This document shows, piece by piece, positions 27,827 to 38,128 of a stretch of DNA of 51,043 nucleotides; within the stretch, counting starts at the first letter, position 1, and each line of letters opens with the position of its first letter. This DNA comes from Micromonospora orduensis. GTDB lineage: Bacteria > Actinomycetota > Actinomycetes > Mycobacteriales > Micromonosporaceae. The notes beneath the pieces are model-generated. The model was not told the origin of the DNA. It did not search any database and worked only from the letters and a program-made list of their open reading frames with translations. The position numbers and the translations under genes are program-made. The DNA lies in contig NZ_VDFY01000186.1 in the NCBI RefSeq assembly GCF_006228125.1, positions 1-51,043 on the forward strand, written 5' to 3'.

Positions 27827-29329
27827 ATGGCACCACACACCGCACCCGAGATCTGGTTCCTCACCGGCAGCCAAGGCATGTACGGCGAGGAGACGCTCCG
27901 GCAGGTCGCCGAGCAGTCCCGTCAGATCGCGGCAGCGCTCGACGACTCGCCGCAGATTCCGGCCCGGGTGGTCTGGAAGCCCGTCCTGACCAACAGCGGT
28001 GAGATCCTCCAGGTCTGTCGGGACGCCGCCGCCCAGGGCGCCATCGGGGTCATCGCGTGGATGCACACCTTCTCTCCGGCGAAGATGTGGATCGCCGGTC
28101 TGGACGCGTTGCAGACGCCGCTGCTGCACCTGCACACCCAGGCCAACGTCGTGCTGCCGTGGAACGACATCGACATGGACTTCATGAACCTGAACCAGGC
28201 CGCGCACGGCGACCGCGAGTTCGGGTACATCCAGACCCGGCTCGGTGTGGCCCGCAAGACGGTGGCCGGGCACGTCAGCGACCCGCGGGTGAGCGCCCGG
28301 GTCGGCGCGTGGGCCCGCGCGGCGCTCGGCTGGTCGGCGATGCGGTCGCTGCGGCTGGCCCGTTTCGGCGACAACATGCGCGACGTGGCGGTGACCGAGG
28401 GCGACAAGGTCGAGGCGGAGCTGCGATTCGGGGTGTCGGTAAACACCTACGGCGTCAACGACCTGGTCAAGGTGGTCGGTGAGGTCACCGACGCGCAGGT
28501 GGACGACCTGGTCAAGGAGTACGAGGACACCTACCGGGTCGTTCCGGGTCTGGTCGCCGGCGGTGCGCAGCACGACTCGCTGCGGTACGCGGCCCGGCTG
28601 GAGCTGGGTATGCGCGCCTTCCTGGACGAGGGCGGGTTCCGGGCGTTCACGACGAACTTCGAGGACCTCGGTGGTCTGCGTCAGCTGCCCGGCATCGCGG
28701 TGCAGCGGTTGATGGCCGACGGGTACGGCTTCGGTGGCGAGGGTGACTGGAAGACCTCGGTGCTGGTGCACACCCTCAAGGCGATGTCGGTGGGCGTGAA
28801 TGGCGGTACGTCGTTCATGGAGGACTACACCTACGACCTGACCCCCGGCCAGGAGCTGGTGCTGGGCGCCCACATGCTGGAGGTCTGCCCGACCATCGCA
28901 TCTGACGTGCCGAACGTGGAGATCCACCCGTTGAGCATCGGTGGGCGGGAGGATCCGGTCCGGCTCGTCTTCGACGCCGCGCCCGGTCCGGCAGTGGTGC
29001 TCGGTCTGGCCGACATGGGGGAGCGCTTCCGGCTCGTGGCCAACGAGATCGACGTGGTCGCGCCGCCGCAGCCGCTGCGCCGGCTGCCGGTGGCCCGCGC
29101 GGTCTGGCGGCCGCGCCCCGACCTGCCCGGCTCGGCGGAGGCGTGGATCACCGCCGGCGCGCCGCACCACACCGTGCTGTCCCAGGCGGTCGGTGTGGAG
29201 GAGCTGCACGACCTGGCCGAGATGAGCCGCACCGAGCTGGTGGTCATCGACGCCGACACCCAGCCCCGTCGCTTCGCCGACGAGATCCGCTGGAACCAGG
29301 CCTACTACCGGTTGGCCCGCGGTTTCTGA
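27827..29329 (+). CDS. araA: L-arabinose isomerase
   Basis: 500-residue isomerase converting L-arabinose to L-ribulose, Mn-dependent. The N terminus EIWFLTGSQGMYGEETL is diagnostic. Active-site segments known from E. coli AraA are present: FRAFTTNFEDLGGL (first catalytic Glu), GGTSFMEDYTYDL (second Glu), LGAHMLEVCPTI (metal His) and GAPHHTVLSQA (C-terminal His). The length equals the family norm. It is the last gene of the araB-D-ABC-A unit; GCGGAAGG serves as ribosome binding site and a hairpin follows at 29357. The order araB-araD-transporter-araA, with the importer inside the operon, is unusual compared with araBAD. Confidence 0.96.
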   Translation: MAPHTAPEIWFLTGSQGMYGEETLRQVAEQSRQIAAALDDSPQIPARVVWKPVLTNSGEILQVCRDAAAQGAIGVIAWMHTFSPAKMWIAGLDALQTPLLHLHTQANVVLPWNDIDMDFMNLNQAAHGDREFGYIQTRLGVARKTVAGHVSDPRVSARVGAWARAALGWSAMRSLRLARFGDNMRDVAVTEGDKVEAELRFGVSVNTYGVNDLVKVVGEVTDAQVDDLVKEYEDTYRVVPGLVAGGAQHDSLRYAARLELGMRAFLDEGGFRAFTTNFEDLGGLRQLPGIAVQRLMADGYGFGGEGDWKTSVLVHTLKAMSVGVNGGTSFMEDYTYDLTPGQELVLGAHMLEVCPTIASDVPNVEIHPLSIGGREDPVRLVFDAAPGPAVVLGLADMGERFRLVANEIDVVAPPQPLRRLPVARAVWRPRPDLPGSAEAWITAGAPHHTVLSQAVGVEELHDLAEMSRTELVVIDADTQPRRFADEIRWNQAYYRLARGF

Positions 29330-29356
29330 CCGACGCGGTCAAAGCGCCTCTTTCTG

Positions 29357-29400
29357 ACGGGTGGCCCGTCCCTGCCCGCGGGCCGGGGCGGGCCACCCGT
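29357..29400 (+). terminator. Terminator after araA
   Basis: ACGGGTGGCCCG (29357-29368) pairs perfectly with CGGGCCACCCGT (29389-29400). The enclosed GC-rich loop can fold further. Confidence 0.7.
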
Positions 29401-29443
29401 TCGCGCATCCGCCAGCACGACCGGCGGCCGACTGTGTTACGCC

Positions 29444-29586
29444 TTGACTAAGAGCATGTTATCGCTCACAGTCTATAGCCAAGACGGTCGATGTCTTTCG
29501 GTTGGTCCGGCCCGGCATGCGTCCCCGCCCCTCGGTTCCGGCAGTTCGACGCCGCAACCCGCGGGCAATCGGTGTTAGCGATCACA
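29444..29586 (+). promoter_or_regulatory. GH43 gene promoter region with two LacI-type operators
   Basis: TGTTATCGCTCACA (29457-29470) and TGTTAGCGATCACA (29573-29586) each match TGTTANCGNTAACA with one mismatch and are 116 bp apart. A TTGACT -35 candidate (29444-29449) lies just before the first site, which would fall between -35 and -10. The -10 element is less clear (CACAGT at 29467 or TATAGC at 29474). With the araA terminator this accounts for the 343-bp gap. Confidence 0.65.
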
Positions 29587-29672
29587 TGATCGGGTCGTGG
29601 TCAGCTCGGTGCCCCGCCCGGCGCCGCGGACGCCGGCCCAGACCGCTCGGTTCGCGTCAGCAGAGGAGGATC

Positions 29673-31766
29673 ATGCTTTCCATCGGTCGGGTTCCCCGGG
29701 GTGCGCCACGCCGGCGCGGGTGGATGTCGCGGCTCGTGGCCGCAGCGGCGGCGGTGCTGGTGGGCGGCGCGGTCGCGGCCGTCGCGCCCACTGCCGCGTC
29801 GGCGGCGACGGTGGACACCAACGCGTGGTACGTGTTGGTCAACCGCAACAGCGGCAAGGCTCTGGACGTGTACAACCAGGCGACGAACGACGGCGCGCGG
29901 ATCACCCAGTGGTCGCGTAACGACGGCGCCTGGCAGCAGTGGCAGTTCGTGGACTCCGGTGGTGGCTACTACCGGCTGAAGTCGCGGCACTCGGGCAAGG
30001 TGCTCGACGTCTACAACTTCTCCACCAGCAACGGCGCGTCGATCGTGCAGTGGGCGGACGGCAACGGGACCAACCAGCAGTTCCGGTTGGCCGACTCGAC
30101 CGGCGGCTACGTGCGGCTGATCAACCGCAACAGCAACAAGGCGGTGGAGGTGCAGAACGCCTCGACCGCCGACGGCGGCAACATCGTGCAGTACGACGAC
30201 TGGGGCGGCAACAACCAGCAGTGGCAACTCGTCCCCGTCGGCGGCAGCAACCCGCCACCGTCGAGCGGCACCTACACGAACCCGGTCATCTGGCAGGACT
30301 TCGCCGACGTCGACATCATCCGGGTGGACAACGCCTACTACATGTCGGCGTCCACCATGCACTACTCCCCGGGCGCGCCGGTGCTGCGCTCGTACGACCT
30401 GGTGAACTGGGAGTTCGCCGGGCACTCCGTACCCCGGTTGGAATTCGGGTCGAAGTATGACATGAGCGGTGGCAACGCGTACGTCGACGGGATCTGGGCG
30501 TCGACGTTGAACTACCGGCCGAGCAACCGGACGTACTACTGGGCCGGGTGCATCGACTTCGCGCAGACCCACATCTACACCGCGTCCGCCGTCGACGGCA
30601 CGTGGAGCAGGCACACCACCATCCCGAACTGCTACTACGACGCCGGGATGCTGATCGACGACAACGACACCATGTACGTGGCGTACGGAAACGGCACCAT
30701 CAGCGTGGCGCAGCTGTCCGCCGACGGGAAGTCGCAGGTCCGCGCCCAGCAGGTGTACCAGACGCCGTCGAGCATCGGGACACTGGAGGGCGCGCGCTTC
30801 TACAAGCGCAACGGCGCCTACTACATCTGGCTCACGCGCCCGGCCAACGGCCAGTACGTGCTGAAGTCGACGAACGGTCCCTTCGGCCCGTACGAGCAGC
30901 GTCAGGTGCTGCTCAACCTGCCCGGTCCGATCTCCGGCGGCGGTGTGCCGCACCAGGGCGGGCTGGTGCAGACCCAGAACGGCGACTGGTACTACATGTC
31001 CTTCGTCGACGCGTACCCCGGTGGTCGGATGCCGGCCATGGCCCCGATCACCTGGACCAGCGACGGCTGGCCCGTGCTGCAGACGGTCAACGGCGCGTGG
31101 GGCACCTCCTACCCGAAGCCGAACCTGCCGGCGCCGCCGCGCGCGGTGAAGCCACTCACCGGCAGCGACACGTTCGCCGGCACCACCCTCGGCCCGCAGT
31201 GGGAGTGGAACCACAACCCGGACAACAGCAGATGGTCTGTCAACAACGGGCTCAACCTGCAGACCGCCACCGTCACCGGCGACCTGTACGCCGTCCGCAA
31301 CACGTTGACGCACCGCATCCAGGGCCCGACCTCCACGGCCACCATCGAGCTGGACTACTCCACGATGCGCGACGGTGACCGCGCCGGCCTGGCGGTGCTG
31401 CGCAACTCGTCGGCCTGGATCGGGGTGCGGCGGGACAACGGCTCCACGCGTCTGGTGATGCAGAACGGCCTGACGATGGACGGCAACTGGAACACCACGA
31501 GCACCGGCAGCGAGGTGGCGAGCACCTCCGTCTCCGGTGGCCGGATCTGGTTGCGCGCCAACGCCGACATCAGACCCGGCTCGGGCCGGCAGGCCCGTTT
31601 CTCGTACAGCACCGACGGGGTCAACTTCACGTCGTTCGGCAACGCCCTGACCCTGGCGAACAACTGGCAGTTCTTCATGGGCTACCGGTTCGCCATCTTC
31701 AACCACGCCACCCAGGCGCTCGGTGGTGCGGTCACGGTGCGCCGGTTCGACCTGACGACACCGTGA
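29673..31766 (+). CDS. Secreted GH43 glycosidase with N-terminal ricin-type lectin domain
   Basis: 697-residue exported enzyme. In order: signal peptide (1-46, ending ASAA); ricin B-type/CBM13-like trefoil (about 50-188) with three repeats ending QQW/QQF; GH43 five-bladed propeller (about 200-490); and a C-terminal concanavalin-like/DUF1349 domain (about 495-697). Likely catalytic residues are the general base Asp212 or 214 (FADVDIIRVDNAYYMSAS), the pKa-modulating Asp323 (CYYDAGM) and the acid Glu372 (LEGARFYKRNGAYYI). GH43 enzymes act on arabinan, arabinoxylan or xylo-oligosaccharides. Two arabinose-locus operators upstream favour arabinofuranosidase or arabinanase activity, but this is an inference. 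AGAGGAGG precedes the ATG. Confidence 0.92.
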   Translation: MLSIGRVPRGAPRRRGWMSRLVAAAAAVLVGGAVAAVAPTAASAATVDTNAWYVLVNRNSGKALDVYNQATNDGARITQWSRNDGAWQQWQFVDSGGGYYRLKSRHSGKVLDVYNFSTSNGASIVQWADGNGTNQQFRLADSTGGYVRLINRNSNKAVEVQNASTADGGNIVQYDDWGGNNQQWQLVPVGGSNPPPSSGTYTNPVIWQDFADVDIIRVDNAYYMSASTMHYSPGAPVLRSYDLVNWEFAGHSVPRLEFGSKYDMSGGNAYVDGIWASTLNYRPSNRTYYWAGCIDFAQTHIYTASAVDGTWSRHTTIPNCYYDAGMLIDDNDTMYVAYGNGTISVAQLSADGKSQVRAQQVYQTPSSIGTLEGARFYKRNGAYYIWLTRPANGQYVLKSTNGPFGPYEQRQVLLNLPGPISGGGVPHQGGLVQTQNGDWYYMSFVDAYPGGRMPAMAPITWTSDGWPVLQTVNGAWGTSYPKPNLPAPPRAVKPLTGSDTFAGTTLGPQWEWNHNPDNSRWSVNNGLNLQTATVTGDLYAVRNTLTHRIQGPTSTATIELDYSTMRDGDRAGLAVLRNSSAWIGVRRDNGSTRLVMQNGLTMDGNWNTTSTGSEVASTSVSGGRIWLRANADIRPGSGRQARFSYSTDGVNFTSFGNALTLANNWQFFMGYRFAIFNHATQALGGAVTVRRFDLTTP

Positions 31767-31857
31767 CACCAGTCACACACTGATCGGTCGACCGGTCACG
31801 AGGACTGCCCTGCTTCCCCTTCGCCAGGTGCGGTCCACGGCACCGCGTCACACCGTC

Positions 31858-31902
31858 GCCGGCCTGCTCCACGCCCTTTCCCGGGGCGTGGAGCGGGCCG
31901 GC
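31858..31902 (+). terminator. Terminator after GH43 gene
   Basis: GCCGGCCTGCTCCACGCCC (31858-31876) pairs with GGGGCGTGGAGCGGGCCGGC (31883-31902) with one internal mismatch, followed by a short pyrimidine run. The rest of the 392-bp gap before the LacI gene shows no other feature I can support. Confidence 0.7.
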
Positions 31903-32158
31903 GCACCTTTCCCGTTCGGGGCGCGACGCCGGACGCCGTGTGCGCGAAGGGGAAGTCCGGCGCACGGCCAGCTCGTACTTCCGTCCGCGTCGCATGGCCG
32001 AGCCGTGTCGGAGGCCTCCGCTGGCGTAGACTGTCGGCGATCCAGCGCTGGTCACCTGGGATTCAGCACCGGCGTGGTGGCTGAGCGAGGGGATCGGGCC
32101 GGGCCGCTCCAGTCGACGTCGACGGGCTGCGGCCCGGAGATGTAGCGGGGGGAGTTAA

Positions 32159-33166
32159 ATGGCCGTCCACGGTCCCGCGATGACGGACGTTGCTCGTCTC
32201 GCCGGTGTCTCCCATCAGACGGTGTCGCGGGTGCTCAACGGGCACCCCAACGTCCGTGAGCAGACCCGGCTGCGGGTGCGCGCGGCGATCGCCGAGCTCG
32301 GCTACCGCCCGAACGGCGCGGCACGCGCGCTGGTGACCGGCCGGTCGCAGGTCATCGGTGTGGTCGCCCAGAACACGACGCTCTACGGTCCGGCGTCACT
32401 GCTGGCCGCGTTGGAGCAGACGGCCGCGGCGGAGGGTTTCGCGGTAAGCGTGGGCAGCGTGCGGGATCTGGACCACCGGTCCATCTCGGCGGCCGTCGAG
32501 CGGCACCTGTCGCACCGGGTCGCCGGCATCGTGGTCATCGCGCCTGTCGAGTCGGCCGGCGAGGCGCTGGAACGCCTGCCCAAGGACGTCCCGTTGGTCA
32601 CGGTCGACGGCGATCCGAGCCGGCCGGTGCCGCTGGTGACCGTCGACCAGGTGGCGGGCGCCCGGGCGGCGACGCAGCATCTGCTCGACGCGGGGCACCG
32701 CACCGTCTGGCACGTCTCCGGGCCGTCGGACTGGTTCGACAGCGTCGGCCGGATCGACGGCTGGCGCGAGGCGCTGGTGGCCGCCGGGATCGACCCACCG
32801 CCGCTGATGCACGGGGACTGGTCGGCGGCGTCGGGTTACCGCTGTGGGCAGATGCTCGCGCGGATGCCGGAGGTCACCGCGGTCTTCACCGCCAACGACC
32901 ATCTCGCGCTGGGGGTGCTGCGGGCTCTGCACGAGTTCGGTCGGCGGGTGCCGGCCGACATCAGTGTCGTCGGCTTCGACGACGTGCCGGAGGCCGCGTA
33001 CTTCATTCCGCCGCTGACCACCGTCCGACCGGACTTCGACGCGGTGGCGCGGGCGAGTCTGCAGCTGCTGCTGACGCAGATCGAGTCGGGCACCGGCGGG
33101 GCGTTGCGGCAGACGGTCGCACCGACTCTGGTTGCCCGCGACAGCGTCGCCCCACCACCCAACTGA
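32159..33166 (+). CDS. LacI-family transcriptional regulator of the arabinose locus
   Basis: 335-residue LacI/GalR protein. The N-terminal helix-turn-helix is TDVARLAGVSHQTVSRVLNG (9-28) with the hinge YRPNGAARALVTGRS. The effector-binding periplasmic-binding-protein-like domain follows (VIGVVAQNTTLYGPASLL, HLSHRVAGIVVIAPV, VTAVFTANDHLALGVLRAL, ISVVGFDDVPEA). The recognition helix is of the class that binds palindromes with central CG, fitting the seven TGTTANCGNTAACA sites around it. It is inferred to repress araB, GH43, GH27 and the second ABC unit, released by arabinose or a derivative. No such site is obvious before its own gene. GGGGGGAG precedes the ATG. Confidence 0.92.
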   Translation: MAVHGPAMTDVARLAGVSHQTVSRVLNGHPNVREQTRLRVRAAIAELGYRPNGAARALVTGRSQVIGVVAQNTTLYGPASLLAALEQTAAAEGFAVSVGSVRDLDHRSISAAVERHLSHRVAGIVVIAPVESAGEALERLPKDVPLVTVDGDPSRPVPLVTVDQVAGARAATQHLLDAGHRTVWHVSGPSDWFDSVGRIDGWREALVAAGIDPPPLMHGDWSAASGYRCGQMLARMPEVTAVFTANDHLALGVLRALHEFGRRVPADISVVGFDDVPEAAYFIPPLTTVRPDFDAVARASLQLLLTQIESGTGGALRQTVAPTLVARDSVAPPPN

Positions 33167-33279
33167 CCGCACCCGGGCGGTGTGCCCGCATTCGGGTCGG
33201 CCGTCGTGGCGCTATGGCGTCCGTCGATGAGGGGTCAGCCAAGTCGATCGACGTATGACGATTCGGTGCGGCGCAGGTA

Positions 33280-33334
33280 TTGAACGACCTGAAATCCCGC
33301 CGTAACATGATGGCCGTCACTGTTAGCGTTAACA
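33280..33334 (+). promoter_or_regulatory. GH27 gene promoter and operator
   Basis: TTGAAC (33280-33285), 17 bp, TAACAT (33303-33308) is a good promoter match. TGTTAGCGTTAACA (33321-33334) fits the locus consensus exactly and lies just after the expected transcription start, a roadblock position for a repressor. Confidence 0.7.
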
Positions 33335-33409
33335 ACATTGGTGTCCGGCTATCAGTCCACGGGTCAGCGATCCCGGTCGCGGGGCGGGCGCCACCGGCAA
33401 GGAGGCTCG

Positions 33410-35056
33410 ATGAACCGCATCACCCGAGGTCGTCGGTGGGGAAGCGTACTGGCGGCGGGACTACTGCTGGCCGGCGCCCTCGTCGGCCTGCGCGCCCCGG
33501 CGGCGCAGGCGTTGGACAACGGGGTGGCCCGCACACCTCCCATGGGTTGGAACTCCTGGAACTCGTTCGGCTGCAATATCAACGAGGCGCTGATCCGCCA
33601 GTCCGCGGACGCGATCGTCAACAGCGGAATGCGGGATCTGGGCTACCAGTACGTCGTTGTCGACGACTGCTGGTTCAACCCGAACCGGGATTCCGCAGGA
33701 AACCTCCAGGGCGACCCGGGCCGGTTCCCCAGCGGGATGAAGGCGCTCGGCGACTACCTGCACGCCCGGGGTCTGAAGTTCGGCCTCTACCAGGTGCCGG
33801 TTGACAAGACCTGCGCGCAGTACTTCAACTCCTACCCCGGCGCCACCGGCAGCCGCGGCCACGAGGCGCAGGACGCCCGCCAGTTCGCCGCCTGGGGCGT
33901 GGACTTCCTCAAGTACGACTGGTGCTCGCCGGAGGGCAGCATCAACGACCAGGTGACCACCTTCGCCAAGATGCGCGACGCGCTGGCCGCCACCGGCCGA
34001 CCGATCGTCTACAGCATCAACTCCAACAGCATCCACGCCAAGACCGGCCCGCAGCGCAACTGGGGCGACGTGGCCAACATGTGGCGGACCACCGAGGACA
34101 TCACCAACGCGTGGAACACCGGCCAGGCCAACGGCTACCCGATGGGCATCCAGAACATCATCGACGTGACCGTTCCGCTGGCGTCGTACGCGCGCCCGGG
34201 TGGGTTCAACGACCCGGACATGATGGAGATCGGTCGCGGCGGCATGAACGACACGGAGATGCGCAGCCACTTCGCGATGTGGGCGATCATGGCGTCGCCA
34301 CTGATCGCGGGCAACGACGTGCGGAACATGGACTCCGCGACGCAGGCCATCCTCAAGAACGCCAACCTGATCGCGATCAACCAGGACTCGCTCGGGTTGC
34401 AGGGGACGCAGGTGTCGTTCGACGGCACGCGTCGGGTGCTGGCCAAGCGGCTCGCCAACGGTGACGTCGCCGTGGCCCTGTTCAACCAGGGCGCCTCGAC
34501 GACGACGATCTCGACCACGGCCGCGGCCGTCGGCAAGTCCGGGACGTCGTTCACGCTTGTCGACGCGTGGACCGGCGGCACCAGCTCCAGCGGCGGGACC
34601 ATCAGCGCCAGCGTCCCCGCGCACGGCACTGTGGTGTACCGGGTCAGCGGTGGCGGCACCACGACCCCGCCGCCGACCACGTCCAGCGCCCTCGCCAGCG
34701 CCGCCTCCGGTCGCTGCCTGGACGTCCCGAACAGCAGCACGACAAACGGCACCCAGCCGGTGATCTGGGACTGCAACGGCGCCGCCAACCAGAGCTGGAC
34801 CAGCAACGGTCAGACCCTGCAGTCCCTCGGCAAGTGCCTGGACGCGCCGCTCAACGCCACGGCCGGCGCCAAGGTGCAGATCTGGGACTGCAACGGCGGG
34901 GCCAACCAGCGGTGGACCATCAACACCAACGGCACGATCAGCGGCGCGCAGTCCGGGCTCTGCCTGGACGTCAACAACAACGGCACGGCCAACGGCACCA
35001 CGGTGATCCTCTGGACCTGCACCGCGGCGGCGAACCAACGGTGGACGCGGCGGTAG
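33410..35056 (+). CDS. Secreted GH27 alpha-galactosidase (or beta-L-arabinopyranosidase) with CBM13
   Basis: 548-residue exported enzyme. Signal peptide (1-35), GH27 barrel starting TPPMGWNSWNSFGCNINE, C-terminal beta-sandwich, short Thr/Pro linker, and a ricin-type CBM13 trefoil (about 425-548) with three QxW repeats. The nucleophile is Asp170 (FLKYDWC) and the acid/base Asp230 (WRTTEDI), aligned with Asp170 and Asp231 of human alpha-galactosidase A. The substrate-recognising pair is Asp85-Asp86 in VVVDDCW. A GH27 beta-L-arabinopyranosidase from Streptomyces has Glu at one of these positions, so the intact DD favours alpha-galactosidase. The operator ties the enzyme to the arabinose regulon, consistent with arabinogalactan breakdown. 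AAGGAGG precedes the ATG. Confidence 0.92.
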   Translation: MNRITRGRRWGSVLAAGLLLAGALVGLRAPAAQALDNGVARTPPMGWNSWNSFGCNINEALIRQSADAIVNSGMRDLGYQYVVVDDCWFNPNRDSAGNLQGDPGRFPSGMKALGDYLHARGLKFGLYQVPVDKTCAQYFNSYPGATGSRGHEAQDARQFAAWGVDFLKYDWCSPEGSINDQVTTFAKMRDALAATGRPIVYSINSNSIHAKTGPQRNWGDVANMWRTTEDITNAWNTGQANGYPMGIQNIIDVTVPLASYARPGGFNDPDMMEIGRGGMNDTEMRSHFAMWAIMASPLIAGNDVRNMDSATQAILKNANLIAINQDSLGLQGTQVSFDGTRRVLAKRLANGDVAVALFNQGASTTTISTTAAAVGKSGTSFTLVDAWTGGTSSSGGTISASVPAHGTVVYRVSGGGTTTPPPTTSSALASAASGRCLDVPNSSTTNGTQPVIWDCNGAANQSWTSNGQTLQSLGKCLDAPLNATAGAKVQIWDCNGGANQRWTINTNGTISGAQSGLCLDVNNNGTANGTTVILWTCTAAANQRWTRR

Positions 35057-35116
35057 CCGGTCGGATCCGCCGGCCAACCGGGCCGCCGCGGCCCACCTGA
35101 TCCACCGGCGGTGCGG

Positions 35117-35151
35117 GGTGCCCGCGGACGACGACGTCGTCCGCGGGCACC
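35117..35151 (+). terminator. Terminator after GH27 gene
   Basis: GGTGCCCGCGGACGAC (35117-35132) pairs perfectly with GTCGTCCGCGGGCACC (35136-35151), 3-base loop: a 16-bp stem, the strongest hairpin in the window. Confidence 0.8.
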
Positions 35152-35280
35152 GGTCTGTGTGGGCCCCGCACCAGATGCGGTGCGCCTCGGTGACCGCGCT
35201 TCGAGCCGGTCGATGCCGAGGTCGCTCTTGCGCGGACGCCTCCGTTACGAGACCGTGACACCGGTATTTCGGATCAAGTG

Positions 35281-35308
35281 TTGACGTGCCCTATGTGAGC
35301 GCTAACAC
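35281..35308 (+). promoter_or_regulatory. Promoter and operator of the ChvE-GguAB-like ABC operon
   Basis: TTGACG (35281-35286), 16 bp, TAACAC (35303-35308). The operator TGTGAGCGCTAACA (35294-35307, one mismatch to the consensus) overlaps the -10 box in the same way as at araB. With the preceding terminator this explains the 312-bp gap. Confidence 0.7.
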
Positions 35309-35368
35309 TACCCGAAAGGTGACAGTTGGCCCCGGCACTCGACGGGGGAGTCCAGAGAGGAGAGGCCC

Positions 35369-36511
35369 GTGGGCAGGAGATTCCTGGTTGCTCTCGGCAG
35401 CGCGGTGCTGGCGCTAAGCCTTGCGGCATGCAGTGGTGAGGGCGCCGGCAGTGGTGGCGACAAGAGCGGGGACAAGCCCGCCGACCTGACCATCGGCGTC
35501 TCGATGCCGACCCAGACCTCCGAGCGGTGGATCGCCGACGGCAATGCCGTGAAGCAGAAGCTGGAGGCCAAGGGCTACAAGGTCGAACTCCAGTACGCCG
35601 GGGACGACATCCCCACCCAGTCGCAGCAGGTCGACCAGATGATCACTCAGGGCGCTGACGTCCTGGTCATCGCCGCGATCGACGGCACCGCTCTCAACAG
35701 CCAGTTGCAGGCCGCCGCCGACGCGAAGATCCCGGTCATCTCCTACGACCGGCTGATCCGCGGCAGCAAGAACGTCGACTTCTACGTCAGCTTCGACAAC
35801 TACAAGGTCGGCGTCGCCCAGGCCACCTCCCTGCTCGTCGGTCTCGGTCTGCAGAACAAGGACGGCTCGAAGGGTACGGCCAAGGGCCCGTTCAACATCG
35901 AACTGTTCGCCGGTTCGCTCGACGACAACAACACGCAGTACTTCTTCGGCGGCGCGATGGACACGCTGAAGCCGTTCGTCGACGCCGGCACGCTGCGCGT
36001 CAAGTCGGGCCAGACCAAGATCGAGCAGGTCGCCATCCTGCGGTGGCAGCAGGAGACCGCGCAGAAGCGGATGGAAGACCTGCTCACCTCCAGCTACAAC
36101 GACGGCACCAAGGTCGACGGCGTGCTGTCGCCGTACGACGGCATCTCCCGCGGCATCATCACCGCCCTGCAGAACGCCGGCTACGGCAGCGCCAGCAAGA
36201 AGATCCCGGTGGTCACCGGCCAGGACGCGGAGATCGCCTCGATCAAGCTGATCAACGACGGCGTGCAGAACTCCACGGTCTTCAAGGACACCCGTCTGCT
36301 CGCCGAGCAGGCCGTGAACGCCGCCGAGGCGTTCCTGCAGAAGAAGCAGCCGCAGGCCAACGACACGAAGACGTACAACAACGGCGTCAAGGTCGTTCCG
36401 GCGTACCTGCTGCCGATCGCGACCGTCTACAAGGACGACATCAAGGCTACGCTGATCGACTCCGGCTACTGGACGGCGGAAGAGGTCGCCGCCGGTCAGG
36501 CCAAGAAGTAA
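35369..36511 (+). CDS. ChvE-like multiple sugar-binding lipoprotein
   Basis: 380-residue solute-binding lipoprotein. The lipobox LSLAAC places the lipidated Cys at 21. The fold starts LTIGVSMPTQTSERWIADG and contains VLVIAAIDGTALNSQL, ISYDRLI and ELFAGSLDDNNTQYFFGGAM, characteristic of ChvE/XylF-type proteins that bind galactose, arabinose, xylose or glucose. GTG is used as start, with AGAGAGGAGAGG just upstream. It is the first gene of the second ABC unit, with a stem-loop after the stop. The exact sugar is not predictable; L-arabinose, galactose or D-xylose fits the regulon. Confidence 0.92.
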   Translation: MGRRFLVALGSAVLALSLAACSGEGAGSGGDKSGDKPADLTIGVSMPTQTSERWIADGNAVKQKLEAKGYKVELQYAGDDIPTQSQQVDQMITQGADVLVIAAIDGTALNSQLQAAADAKIPVISYDRLIRGSKNVDFYVSFDNYKVGVAQATSLLVGLGLQNKDGSKGTAKGPFNIELFAGSLDDNNTQYFFGGAMDTLKPFVDAGTLRVKSGQTKIEQVAILRWQQETAQKRMEDLLTSSYNDGTKVDGVLSPYDGISRGIITALQNAGYGSASKKIPVVTGQDAEIASIKLINDGVQNSTVFKDTRLLAEQAVNAAEAFLQKKQPQANDTKTYNNGVKVVPAYLLPIATVYKDDIKATLIDSGYWTAEEVAAGQAKK

Positions 36512-36517
36512 GCCGTC

Positions 36518-36548
36518 GTCGGGCCCGGCGGTCACCGTCGGGCCCGAC
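36518..36548 (+). terminator. Intercistronic hairpin after the ChvE-like gene
   Basis: GTCGGGCCCG (36518-36527) pairs with CGGGCCCGAC (36539-36548). It occupies the same place relative to the binding-protein gene as the hairpin at 24026, suggesting a shared way of setting subunit ratios. Confidence 0.5.
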
Positions 36549-36589
36549 GCCGTGGCGTACCGCGTCCGACCTGACAGAGGACAGTGACC

Positions 36590-38124
<1,535 letters not shown>

Positions 38125-38128
<4 letters not shown>

